DNA from: Solirubrobacteraceae bacterium
GTDB lineage: Bacteria > Actinomycetota > Thermoleophilia > Solirubrobacterales > Solirubrobacteraceae
Assembly: GCA_019683665.1 (NCBI GenBank)
Contig: JADGIB010000233.1
Span: 1 to 5,808, forward strand
Reading direction: 5' to 3'
Length of the DNA stretch: 5,808 nt
Positions 1 through 5,774 of the stretch are shown here, piece after piece (within the stretch, counting starts at the first letter, position 1; every line of letters begins with the position of its first letter). Made by a program: the position numbers and the translations under genes. The notes beneath the pieces are model-generated. The model had not been told where the DNA came from. It worked only from the letters and a program-made list of their open reading frames with translations, and did no database searches.

Positions 1-60
1 GGGGGCCCCCCCCCCGCCCCCCCCGGGGGGGGGGGGGGCGGCCGCGCCCCGCCCCCCCCG
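1..60. repeat. Low-complexity poly-G/poly-C edge
   Basis: This stretch is almost entirely runs of C and G, including a run of about 14 G near 25-38, with no A or T. It lies inside the reading frame of the crotonase gene on the minus strand, but there it would encode only Gly, Pro, Ala and Arg, unlike any crotonase at that point. It is most likely an assembly or sequencing artefact at a contig edge (homopolymer collapse or poly-G read tails), although a genuine G-rich tract cannot be excluded. Sequence here should not be trusted for protein prediction. Confidence 0.75.
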
Positions 61-272
61 CGCCCGGCGACGTCCTTGAGGTCGGCGCCCGACGAGAACG
101 CCCGGCCCGCCCCGCGCACGAGGACGGCGCGGACCTGCGGGTCGCCGGCCACGGCCCGGACCGCGGCCAGCAGCTCCTCGCCGAGGGCGGTGTTCCAGGC
201 GTTCAGCGCCTCGGGCCGGTTGAGCTCGATCGTGGCCAGGCCGTCGGCCGTGGTGAGGGTGACAGCGGGCAT
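1..272 (-). CDS. Enoyl-CoA hydratase/isomerase family protein (crotonase fold), N-terminal part
   Basis: Reading the minus strand from ATG at 272 gives about 71 credible residues beginning MPAVTLTTADGLATIELNRP. The features are classic crotonase: a first beta-strand ending in ELNRPEALNAW (residues 16-26), an amphipathic helix GEELLAAVRAV (31-41), then VRAVLVRGAGRAFSSGADLK (47-66). In this family the last segment carries the GAD motif that forms half of the oxyanion hole binding the acyl-CoA thioester carbonyl. Family members hydrate or isomerise enoyl-CoAs in fatty-acid or other acyl-CoA breakdown; the exact substrate cannot be told because the second oxyanion glycine and the catalytic glutamates lie outside the window. 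Beyond about residue 71 the frame stays open but turns into Gly/Pro low-complexity sequence, probably artefactual. The gene is divergent from the C26 hydrolase with 20 bp between start codons. No Shine-Dalgarno is present; a TAGAGT box 7 nt upstream suggests leaderless expression. Confidence 0.9.
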   Translation of the reverse strand, partial: MPAVTLTTADGLATIELNRPEALNAWNTALGEELLAAVRAVAGDPQVRAVLVRGAGRAFSSGADLKDVAGRGGGGARPPPPPPGGAGGGP

Positions 273-279
273 GTGCGCA

Positions 280-285
280 ACTCTA
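280..285 (-). promoter_or_regulatory. Putative -10 box of the crotonase gene (leaderless)
   Basis: The minus strand reads TAGAGT here, matching the TANNNT -10 consensus, with 7 nt between it and the ATG at 272. That spacing would place the transcription start at or next to the start codon, as in leaderless actinobacterial mRNAs. No clear -35 is visible, and no purine-rich ribosome site lies in the gap. This is inferred from motif and spacing only. Confidence 0.45.
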
Positions 286-292
286 TGTCCGG

Positions 293-1018
293 ATGAGACC
301 GCTGATCGGCATCTGCGCCGCCCTCGAGCGGGCCCGCTGGTCGGTCTGGGACCTGCCGGCCTTCCTGCTGCCCCGCATGTACGTCGACGCCGTCCAGCGC
401 GCGGGCGGCTCGGCGGTGCTGCTCCCCGTCGACCCCGCCTGGATCGAGGACCCTGACGAGATCCTCGACCGCCTCGACGGGCTCATGCTCGCCGGCGGCG
501 CCGACATCGACCCGTCCGCCTACGGCGCCGAGCGCGACCCGCGCACCGAGGGGACCGTCCCCGAGCGCGACGCGTTCGAGCTCGCCCTCACCCGGCGCGC
601 GCTCGAGCGCGACCTGCCGTTCCTGGGCATCTGCCGCGGCATGCAGCTCATGAACGTCGCCGCGGGCGGGACGCTCATCCAGCACCTGCCCGACCGCCAC
701 GGCCACGAGGACCACCGCCGGGCGATCGGCAGCTTCGAGGGCGCCGACCACGAGGTCGAGCTCGCGCCCGGCTCGCTGGCGGCGCGCGCGGCCGGCGAGA
801 CGCGCCACCGCGCGCTCAGCCACCACCACCAGGGCGTCGACCGCGTCGGCGAGGGGCTCGTCGTCACCGGCCGCGCGGCGATGGACGACCTGCCCGAGGC
901 GCTCGAGCGCCCCGACCGCCGCTTCGCGCTCGGCGTGCAGTGGCACCCGGAGGCCGACGAGACGAGCCGGCTCATCGCCGCGCTCGTCGAGGAGGCGGCC
1001 GCCGCCCGCCATGGCTGA
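293..1018 (+). CDS. Gamma-glutamyl-gamma-aminobutyrate hydrolase family protein (peptidase C26, class I glutamine amidotransferase-like)
   Basis: This 241-aa protein has the full C26/PuuD-like layout: N-terminal MRPLIGIC, then GLMLAGGADIDPSAYG (63-78), the nucleophile elbow LGICRGMQLMNVAAGG (111-126) with Cys114, the SHHHQGVDRVGEGL segment (176-189), and the catalytic pair in GVQWHPE (214-220), His218 and Glu220. All three triad residues are present, so an active cytoplasmic enzyme is expected. Family members hydrolyse gamma-glutamyl amide bonds, for example gamma-glutamyl-GABA in putrescine breakdown or gamma-glutamylated amines and anilides. No other putrescine-pathway gene is nearby, so the substrate is open and I give no symbol. 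The ATG at 293 is the natural start, directly preceding the conserved RPLIGI strand. No Shine-Dalgarno is visible, and upstream space is shared with the divergent crotonase. It overlaps the next gene by 8 nt, implying co-expression. Confidence 0.93.
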   Translation: MRPLIGICAALERARWSVWDLPAFLLPRMYVDAVQRAGGSAVLLPVDPAWIEDPDEILDRLDGLMLAGGADIDPSAYGAERDPRTEGTVPERDAFELALTRRALERDLPFLGICRGMQLMNVAAGGTLIQHLPDRHGHEDHRRAIGSFEGADHEVELAPGSLAARAAGETRHRALSHHHQGVDRVGEGLVVTGRAAMDDLPEALERPDRRFALGVQWHPEADETSRLIAALVEEAAAARHG

Positions 1019-1514
1019 GCCGGCGCCCGCCCCGGGCACGTACCCGTTCGGCCGCGCCGCCGGCTCCTTCTACCTGGGCGGCTGCGAGGACGCGCTCCCC
1101 GACGCGCGGCCGCTGCTCGCCTACGGGGCGAACGCCTCGCCCGCCGCGCTCGCCGGCAAGCTCGGCTCGGGCGCGGTCGCCGCCGCCCTGGCCGGGACGC
1201 TGCGCGGCTGGGCCGCCGTCCACTCCCGCCACGTCTCGCCCTACGGGCAGGTCCCGGCCACGCTCGTGCCCGCGCCCGGCGCCGCGCTCGCCGTCCACAT
1301 CCTGCTCGTCGCCGACCCGGCCGCGCTCGACGCGACCGAGCCCAACTACGAGCGCGTCGCGCTGCGCGGGCTGGACCTCGTCGCCGACCGGCTCGGGCCC
1401 GTCGCCGAGGCCGACGCGTACCTGTCGCGCCACGGGCCGCTGCTCGTCGACGGCGCCCCGGTCCCGCTCGGCGCCCTGCCGCAGGCGCGGCTGCGCGCCG
1501 CCGTCGGCGCCTGA
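1011..1514 (+). CDS. Gamma-glutamylcyclotransferase-like (GGCT/AIG2-type fold) protein
   Basis: This is a 167-aa soluble protein. The segment PLLAYGANASPAALAGKLG (34-52) resembles the N-terminal YGSN substrate loop of the gamma-glutamylcyclotransferase fold (here YGAN, residues 38-41). The later LDATEPNYERV (106-116) resembles the helix that carries the catalytic glutamate, making Glu110 the candidate acid/base. Between them, SPYGQVPATLVPAPGAAL (76-93) looks like the family's conserved core strand. Enzymes of this fold release 5-oxoproline from gamma-glutamyl amino acids or amines, but many bacterial members are uncharacterised, so the reaction is inference. The ATG lies inside the end of the C26 hydrolase gene (ATGGCTGA overlap). 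The nearest GGAGG is about 15 nt upstream, too far to be a normal ribosome site, so translational coupling is likely. The first 30 residues (Pro/Ala/Gly-rich, then a FYLGG segment) precede the core fold and are of unknown role. Confidence 0.72.
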   Translation: MAEPAPAPGTYPFGRAAGSFYLGGCEDALPDARPLLAYGANASPAALAGKLGSGAVAAALAGTLRGWAAVHSRHVSPYGQVPATLVPAPGAALAVHILLVADPAALDATEPNYERVALRGLDLVADRLGPVAEADAYLSRHGPLLVDGAPVPLGALPQARLRAAVGA

Positions 1515-1562
1515 CCGGCGGCGATGCGTCCACGGCCGCCCGGGTCGGTCGGGGACGGGGAC

Positions 1563-1568
1563 TATGCT
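1563..1568 (+). promoter_or_regulatory. Putative -10 box before the PAP2 gene
   Basis: TATGCT matches the TANNNT -10 consensus and is one of the few AT-containing hexamers in this otherwise nearly pure G/C gap (1515-1577). It sits directly after a tandem GGGGAC repeat (1551-1562). Nine nt separate it from the GTG at 1578, so transcription would begin at about that codon, supporting both an independent promoter for the membrane-protein pair and a leaderless start. No recognisable -35 is seen at 16-18 nt upstream. Confidence 0.5.
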
Positions 1569-1577
1569 CCCCGAGTC

Positions 1578-2516
1578 GTGCGCCTGTCGACCGCCATGAA
1601 GGGCGTCGCGTGGGGCGTCGTCGCCGTGGGCGTGGCCGCCCCGCTCGTCAGGCGAAAGCTGCGTCTGCGGCCACCGGTGGTGGCGGGCCTCGCCGGCGCC
1701 GCCCCGTTCGCCCTCTGCGTGGCCGTGCCGCGCAGCCGCAAGCGCGACGTCGCCGTCTGCGTCCTCCAGATGTGGGCCTATCTCGCGATGTACGAGATGC
1801 CCAACGACGACCCCGAGGCGCTCGAGCGGCGGGTCCACGTCCGCTACCCGGTCGCGATCGACCGCGTCCTCGGCCTCGGGCAGCTCCCCGGCGTGCGCCT
1901 GCAGCGGGCGCTGGCCCGGCGCGGCGGGCTGCGGCGCCTGGACGGCGTCCTCGTCGCCGCCCACTGGATCTGGTTCGTCGTCCCGCACGCAACCGTCGCC
2001 TACCTGCTCCTGTTCCACCGCTCCCAGTTCGAGCGCGGGGCGGTGCTCATCTACGCCGTCTTCGACCTCGGCGTCCTCGTCTACTGGGCGCTGCCGACCG
2101 CGCCGCCGTGGTACGCGGCCAAGGCCGGCGTCATCGAGGTGCGCGAGGCGACCGAGCCCGCGCTGCGGCGGCTCATGGTCGAGCAGGGCGAGGCGTTCTG
2201 GCGCGAGCACTGGGAGCCGCTGTTCAACCTGCTCGCCGGCAACCCGCTGGCCGCGATGCCGTCGCTGCACTTCGCGACCTCGGCGATGGCCGCCCACGTC
2301 CTCGCCGACGCCGGGCCGGTCGAGGGCGCGATCGGCTGGGCGTACGCGCTGACGCTCGGCTTCGCGCTCGTCTACCTCGGCGAGCACTACGTCGTCGACC
2401 TCCTGGCCGGGTACGCGCTCGTCGCCGCCATCCGCCGCCTGGAAGGGCCGGTCACGCCCGCGCTGCGGGCGATCAGCCGCGGGGTGCGCGCGCTCGAGGC
2501 GCGGGCCGCGGGGTAG
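1578..2516 (+). CDS. PAP2-superfamily membrane phosphatase/phosphotransferase (inositol phosphorylceramide synthase-like)
   Basis: This is a polytopic membrane protein of 312 aa from the chosen GTG. Hydrophobic segments lie near 8-24, 32-50, 59-72, 124-146, 155-172, 252-267 and 271-285. Active-site motifs are clear: ALPTAPPWY (171-179), NPLAAMPSLHFATS (222-235) with PSLH at 228-231, and LGEHYVVDLLAGY (267-279) with His270 and Asp274. PSLH plus HxxxD are the C2 and C3 histidine motifs of PAP2 enzymes. PTxPPW in place of the usual KxxxxxxRP is typical of the AUR1/IPC-synthase-like branch. Such enzymes transfer or remove phosphate-linked head groups on lipids; the substrate is unknown. An upstream in-frame ATG at 1524 adds 18 polar, non-conserved residues and would lie before the putative -10. 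GTG 1578 is therefore preferred, and ATG 1596 is the other possibility. It is followed after 13 bp by the flippase-like gene, so the two are probably co-transcribed. Confidence 0.88.
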   Translation: MRLSTAMKGVAWGVVAVGVAAPLVRRKLRLRPPVVAGLAGAAPFALCVAVPRSRKRDVAVCVLQMWAYLAMYEMPNDDPEALERRVHVRYPVAIDRVLGLGQLPGVRLQRALARRGGLRRLDGVLVAAHWIWFVVPHATVAYLLLFHRSQFERGAVLIYAVFDLGVLVYWALPTAPPWYAAKAGVIEVREATEPALRRLMVEQGEAFWREHWEPLFNLLAGNPLAAMPSLHFATSAMAAHVLADAGPVEGAIGWAYALTLGFALVYLGEHYVVDLLAGYALVAAIRRLEGPVTPALRAISRGVRALEARAAG

Positions 2517-2519
2517 CCC

Positions 2520-2524
2520 GGAGG
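2520..2524 (+). promoter_or_regulatory. Shine-Dalgarno site of the flippase-like gene
   Basis: GGAGG lies 5 nt before the ATG at 2530, within the 13-bp gap after the PAP2 stop codon. It is the only well-placed strong ribosome-binding site in the window. That fits a downstream operon gene that needs its own initiation signal, while genes with their own promoters appear leaderless. It also decides for ATG 2530 over the internal ATG at 2635. Confidence 0.75.
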
Positions 2525-2529
2525 CGGGG

Positions 2530-3669
2530 ATGTCCGACGAGGCCCGCGTCCGCGAGCAGCGCCACGAGGCGATGAAGCCGTGGTCGCCGAAGACGGCGAT
2601 CGAGCTCGAGCGGGAGGCCCTCGAGGACGAGGAGATGCCGCGGATCCGCGTCAGCCGCAAGGCGGCGGCGCTCGGCGTCCTCTTCGTCGTGTCGGTCATC
2701 GCGTTCTTCGTCGTCGTCCTGCCGCAGCTGGCCGGCCTCGACGACACGATCGACCGCATCCGCGACGGCGACCCGTGGTGGCTGGCGGTCGCGTTCGTCT
2801 GCACCGGCCTGTCGTTCGCCGGCTACGTCCTCCAGTTCCACGGCGTCTTCTCGCCGGGCGCGCCGCGCGAGCTGCGCCCGAGCGAGGCCTACCAGGTGAC
2901 GATGGCCGCGCTCGCGGCCACGCGCCTGTTCGCCGCCGCCGGCGCCGGCGGCCTCGCGCTCCAGGCGTGGGCGATGCGCCGCTCGGGCATGTCGCGGCGG
3001 ATGGTCGCCGACCGCACGATCACGTTCCTCGTCCTCCAGTACTGGATCTACGTCGCCGCGCTCGTCGTCTTCGGCCTCGGCCTCGACGCCGGGATCTTCA
3101 GCGGCAGCGCGCCGTTCGCGGTCACCGTCCTGCCCGCGATCCTCGGGATCGTCGCGATGACGATCGCCGGCCTGCTCGCGCTGACGCCGACGGACCTCCA
3201 GCGCCGCCTCGAGCACATCACCCGCGAGGGCGGCCGCTTCGCCCGCCTCGCCCAGCGGCTGGCGAACGTGCCCGCCGCCGTCTCGACCGGCCTGCGCGCC
3301 GCGATCGCCCACATGCGCCACCCGGACCGCACGGTCGGCGGCGCGTTCGCCTACTGGGGCTTCAACATCGCCGTCCTGTGGGCGGCCTTCCACGCCTTCG
3401 GCGAGTCGCCGCCGATGGCCGTCCTGATCATGATCTACTTCGTCGGGATGCTCGGGAACCTGCTGCCGCTCCCGGGCGGGGTCGGCGGGGTCGACGGGGG
3501 CATGATCGGCGCCTCGATCGCCTTCGGGGTCCCGTCGAGCCTGGCGATCGTCGCGGTGCTCACGTACCGGGCGTTCGCGTTCTGGCTGCCGACGCTGCCG
3601 GGCATCGTCGCCTACTTCCAGCTGCGGCGCACGGTCGCGCGCTGGAAGGCGGAGGCCGCCGCGGTTTGA
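2530..3669 (+). CDS. Lysylphosphatidylglycerol synthase TM / YbhN-type flippase-like integral membrane protein
   Basis: This 379-aa protein has a charged cytoplasmic N-terminus of about 43 residues and then roughly eight hydrophobic segments: near 45-66, 83-105, 124-147, 163-185, 196-218, 269-291, 295-312 and 323-366 (probably two). Family hallmarks are the RLFAAAGAGGLALQAWAM stretch (132-149), with a following basic RRSGMSRR loop, and the loop GNLLPLPGGVGGVDGGMIG (309-327), equivalent to the conserved proline/glycine re-entrant motif of the MprF N-terminal flippase domain and its stand-alone UPF0104 relatives. MprF's domain flips aminoacylated phosphatidylglycerol. Stand-alone members are presumed lipid or glycolipid transporters, and no aminoacyl-transferase domain is fused here, so lysyl-PG synthesis is not supported. 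The acidic, helix-prone N-terminal extension (about 22-36) is longer than strictly needed. The gene sits 13 bp after the PAP2 gene with a good ribosome site, suggesting a shared role in envelope lipid metabolism. Confidence 0.85.
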   Translation: MSDEARVREQRHEAMKPWSPKTAIELEREALEDEEMPRIRVSRKAAALGVLFVVSVIAFFVVVLPQLAGLDDTIDRIRDGDPWWLAVAFVCTGLSFAGYVLQFHGVFSPGAPRELRPSEAYQVTMAALAATRLFAAAGAGGLALQAWAMRRSGMSRRMVADRTITFLVLQYWIYVAALVVFGLGLDAGIFSGSAPFAVTVLPAILGIVAMTIAGLLALTPTDLQRRLEHITREGGRFARLAQRLANVPAAVSTGLRAAIAHMRHPDRTVGGAFAYWGFNIAVLWAAFHAFGESPPMAVLIMIYFVGMLGNLLPLPGGVGGVDGGMIGASIAFGVPSSLAIVAVLTYRAFAFWLPTLPGIVAYFQLRRTVARWKAEAAAV

Positions 3670-3678
3670 CCTGCTCGC

Positions 3679-3687
3679 TACTATAAA
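3679..3687 (+). promoter_or_regulatory. trxB: Putative -10 region of trxB
   Basis: The 21-base stretch from about 3679 to 3699 is the most AT-rich in the window. It holds two overlapping -10-like hexamers, TACTAT (3679-3684) and TATAAA (3682-3687). TATAAA ends 7 nt before the GTG at 3695, which fits leaderless transcription. A TTGACC at 3666-3671 resembles a -35 box but is only 7-10 nt away, too close, and is partly made by the stop codon of the preceding gene. trxB therefore probably has its own promoter despite following the membrane-protein pair by only 25 bp. Confidence 0.55.
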
Positions 3688-3694
3688 AAGTGAA

Positions 3695-4711
3695 GTGACT
3701 CAGCCCATCGAGAACGTCATCATCATCGGCAGCGGCCCGGCCGGCTACACGGCGGCCCTGTACACCGCGCGCGCGAATCTCGACCCGCTCGTCATCGAGG
3801 GCTTCGCCTGGGGCGGCCTCCTCCAGCAGACGACCGAGGTCGAGAACTTCCCCGGGTTCCCGCAGGGCATCCAGGGGCCGGCGCTGATGCAGGCGATGCG
3901 CGACCAGGCCGAGCGCTTCGGCACCCGCTTCATCACCGACATGGCCACGAGCGTCGAGCTCGCGACCGAGCCCGGCGGCATCCACAAGGTGTGGGTCGAC
4001 GAGGACGAGCTGCACCTGGCCCGGACCGTCATCCTCGCGATGGGGGCCGAGCACAAGAAGCTCGGCGTGCCCGGCGAGGAGGAGCTCGGCGGGCGCGGCG
4101 TGTCCTACTGCGCGACGTGCGACGCGGCGTTCTTCAAGGGCGCGCGCACCGTCATCGTCGGCGGCGGCGACTCGGCGATGGAGGAGGCGATCTTCCTGTC
4201 GAAGTTCGCCGAGCGCGTCGACGTCGTCCACCGCCGCCACGAGTTCCGGGCCTCGAAGATCATGCTCGACCGGGCCCGGGCGATCGAGAACATCGCGTTC
4301 AAGACCCCGTACGTCGTCGAGGAGTTCGTCGCCGTCGAGGGCCAGCAGCTGCCGACCGCGCGGCTGCGCAACGTCGAGACCGGCGAGATCGAGGCGCTCG
4401 AGAACGTCGGCACGTTCATCGCGATCGGCCACGAGCCGCAGTCGGCGATCGTGCGCGGCCAGATCGACCTCGACGACGAGGGCTACGTCATCACCCAGGG
4501 CCGCTCGACGCGGACGAACCGGCCGGGCGTGTTCGCGGCCGGCGACCTCGTCGACCACACCTACCGCCAGGCGATCACCGCCGCCGGCTCCGGGTGCCAG
4601 GCGGCGCTCGACGCCGAGTGGTACCTGCGCGACACCCCGCAGGTGCCGACCCCGGTCGGGATGCCCGAGGGCGACCTCGCCGAGGCCCAGTGGGCCCCGT
4701 CGGCCGAGTAG
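3695..4711 (+). CDS. trxB: Thioredoxin reductase (NADPH), TrxB
   Basis: This cytoplasmic flavoenzyme reduces thioredoxin using NADPH through FAD and a redox-active disulfide. The 338-aa protein starts at GTG (no in-frame ATG precedes residue 65) and immediately shows the FAD-binding strand IENVIIIGSGPAGYTAALYT (5-24). It then shows the GGLLQQTTEVENFPGF segment (40-55), the active-site CATC (Cys139 and Cys142), the NADPH-binding GGGDSAMEEA (156-165) with HRRHEFRAS (179-187) carrying the arginines that contact the 2'-phosphate, and the C-terminal FAD motif GVFAAGDLVD (278-287) followed by YRQAITAAGSGCQAALDAEWYL (290-311). All catalytic elements are intact. After the CATC, the common DGFFF is DAAFF here, a minor change. 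A tail of about 27 residues (PQVPTPVGMPEGDLAEAQW and following) extends past the usual end near 311. No thioredoxin gene follows; the next gene is convergent. Confidence 0.96.
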   Translation: MTQPIENVIIIGSGPAGYTAALYTARANLDPLVIEGFAWGGLLQQTTEVENFPGFPQGIQGPALMQAMRDQAERFGTRFITDMATSVELATEPGGIHKVWVDEDELHLARTVILAMGAEHKKLGVPGEEELGGRGVSYCATCDAAFFKGARTVIVGGGDSAMEEAIFLSKFAERVDVVHRRHEFRASKIMLDRARAIENIAFKTPYVVEEFVAVEGQQLPTARLRNVETGEIEALENVGTFIAIGHEPQSAIVRGQIDLDDEGYVITQGRSTRTNRPGVFAAGDLVDHTYRQAITAAGSGCQAALDAEWYLRDTPQVPTPVGMPEGDLAEAQWAPSAE

Positions 4712-4721
4712 CGCCCGCCGC

Positions 4722-5765
4722 CTAGCGCAGGTAGACCGGGTTGGCGAGCACCCAGGTGCGCAGCCGCCCGCGGTGACGCAGGTGCGCGCTGACGCGCCAC
4801 ACGCCCGGGCCGCGGGCGACGTGGCGCAGCTCGCGCGCGCCCGCCTCGCCGGCGACGAGGCGCCCGTCGCGCCAGAGGCGCAGCTCGCAGTCGGCGGGCG
4901 CCCGCGCGACGAGCTCGACCGGCGCCTCGAAGCGGGCCTCGCCGCCCATCCGCGGCCCGCCGCCCGCGGCGCCGAAGCGGAAGCCGGTCGCGTCGGCCAG
5001 CGAGTCGCGGGCCAGGAACGCCCGCCCGGCCGCCATCGCCGCGCCGACCGCGGCGGTGTCGGCGGCCGCGTCGCCGGTCGGCGGCGCGTCGAGCAGGACG
5101 TGGGTGCGCAGGAGCGCGAACGTCCGCTCGTAGGGCATCGTGCGCACGACGACCCGCCCGCCGCGGCGGATCCCGTACTGGTGGGCGTCCAGGCCGGCGA
5201 ACGCCGGCATCCGCCGCCGGGCGCCGATCGCGTCCCAGGCGGCGAGGTTCGCGGCCGGCGGGTCGGCGAGGACCGCGTCGGGGTCGCGGGCGAAGCGCAG
5301 CAGCCGCCAGGGGGAGTGGAGGTGCTCGAGCGTGTCGGTGACGAGGCTCCACAGCTCGATGCCGTCGACGCCGAGGCGCAGGTCGCCGAACGGCGCGGCG
5401 CGGCCGGCCCGGCCCAGCAGCCAGCCGCCGCGCGAGAACGGGTGGGCGGCGAAGGCCAGCCCGCCGGCCGCGTGGACCTCGTCGAGCACGGCGGCGAGCG
5501 GGCGCCCGCGGTGGCGCACCGGCCGGGGCACCCCGAGCGCGAGCGTGTGGCTGCCGTGGCCGGGGGAGATCTCGTGGCCGGCGGCGACGAGCACCCCGTC
5601 GCGCCAGCCCGCCTCGGCCGCCGCGCGCGTGTCGTCGTGGTCGGTGACGACGACGACGTCCGCGCCAGTGCGGGCGGCGGCCGCCGCGATCTCGGCCACG
5701 GTCCCCGTGCCGTCGGAGTAGACCGAGTGCACGTGGACGATGCAGGTCAGCTCGGCGCCGTCCAT
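4722..5765 (-). CDS. PHP-domain metal-dependent hydrolase with C-terminal beta-rich domain
   Basis: The 347-aa protein begins MDGAELTCIVHVHSVYSDGT. PHP metal-binding motifs follow in order: HVHSVYSDG (11-19; His11, His13, Asp18), VVTDHDD (39-45; Asp42, His43), GHEIS (63-67; Glu65), AAHPF (106-110; His108) and GLDAHQYG (191-198; Asp193, His195). The set is complete, so a two- or three-metal phosphoesterase-like active site is expected. PHP proteins of this stand-alone, CehA-like kind act on phosphoester or related bonds; the true substrate is unknown. Residues 1-225 form the PHP barrel. About 278-347 (FEAPVELVARAPADCELRLW through VLANPVYLR) looks like a beta-sandwich appendage that often closes such proteins. 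No signal peptide is evident. The ATG at 5765 has no Shine-Dalgarno but has a TACCGT box 9 nt upstream. Its 3' end faces trxB with a 10-bp gap. Confidence 0.9.
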   Translation of the reverse strand: MDGAELTCIVHVHSVYSDGTGTVAEIAAAAARTGADVVVVTDHDDTRAAAEAGWRDGVLVAAGHEISPGHGSHTLALGVPRPVRHRGRPLAAVLDEVHAAGGLAFAAHPFSRGGWLLGRAGRAAPFGDLRLGVDGIELWSLVTDTLEHLHSPWRLLRFARDPDAVLADPPAANLAAWDAIGARRRMPAFAGLDAHQYGIRRGGRVVVRTMPYERTFALLRTHVLLDAPPTGDAAADTAAVGAAMAAGRAFLARDSLADATGFRFGAAGGGPRMGGEARFEAPVELVARAPADCELRLWRDGRLVAGEAGARELRHVARGPGVWRVSAHLRHRGRLRTWVLANPVYLR

Positions 5766-5774
5766 CGGCCGTTG

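Noticed and set aside
203..1039. 278-codon minus-strand frame across the C26 hydrolase
   Set aside because: Shadow frame: the protein has no fold-like pattern, and the plus strand has a complete catalytic triad.
1524..1577. ATG at 1524 as the start of the PAP2 gene
   Set aside because: Adds polar, non-conserved residues, has no ribosome site and lies upstream of the TATGCT box that would drive transcription from about 1575-1578.
2635..2637. Internal ATG at 2635 as the true start of the flippase-like gene
   Set aside because: The purine run before it has no spacer from the ATG, whereas ATG 2530 has GGAGG at 5-nt spacing and sits right after the PAP2 stop.
972..2804. 610-codon open frame on the minus strand
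   Set aside because: It covers four well-supported plus-strand genes; its translation is Arg/Asp/Glu/Gly-rich with no recognisable domain. Long antisense frames are expected where stop codons are rare in very high GC.
3666..3671. TTGACC as a -35 element for trxB
   Set aside because: Only 7-10 nt from either candidate -10 box, far below the normal 16-18 nt, and partly created by the preceding gene's stop codon.
2580..3686. Long plus-strand frame in another phase over the flippase-like gene
   Set aside because: Arg/Pro/Ala-only composition typical of out-of-phase reading; the 2530-3669 frame has membrane segments and family motifs.
3560..4558. 332-codon open frame on the minus strand opposite trxB
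   Set aside because: Antisense shadow of trxB, with low-complexity acidic/basic composition and no motif; trxB is unmistakable.
4712..4721. Bidirectional terminator between trxB and the PHP gene
   Set aside because: The gap is only 10 bp with no inverted repeat or T-run; any terminator would have to lie within coding sequence and none is evident.
5140..5721. 193-codon plus-strand frame opposite the PHP gene
   Set aside because: Ser/Arg/Pro-rich antisense shadow; all PHP ligands are on the minus strand.
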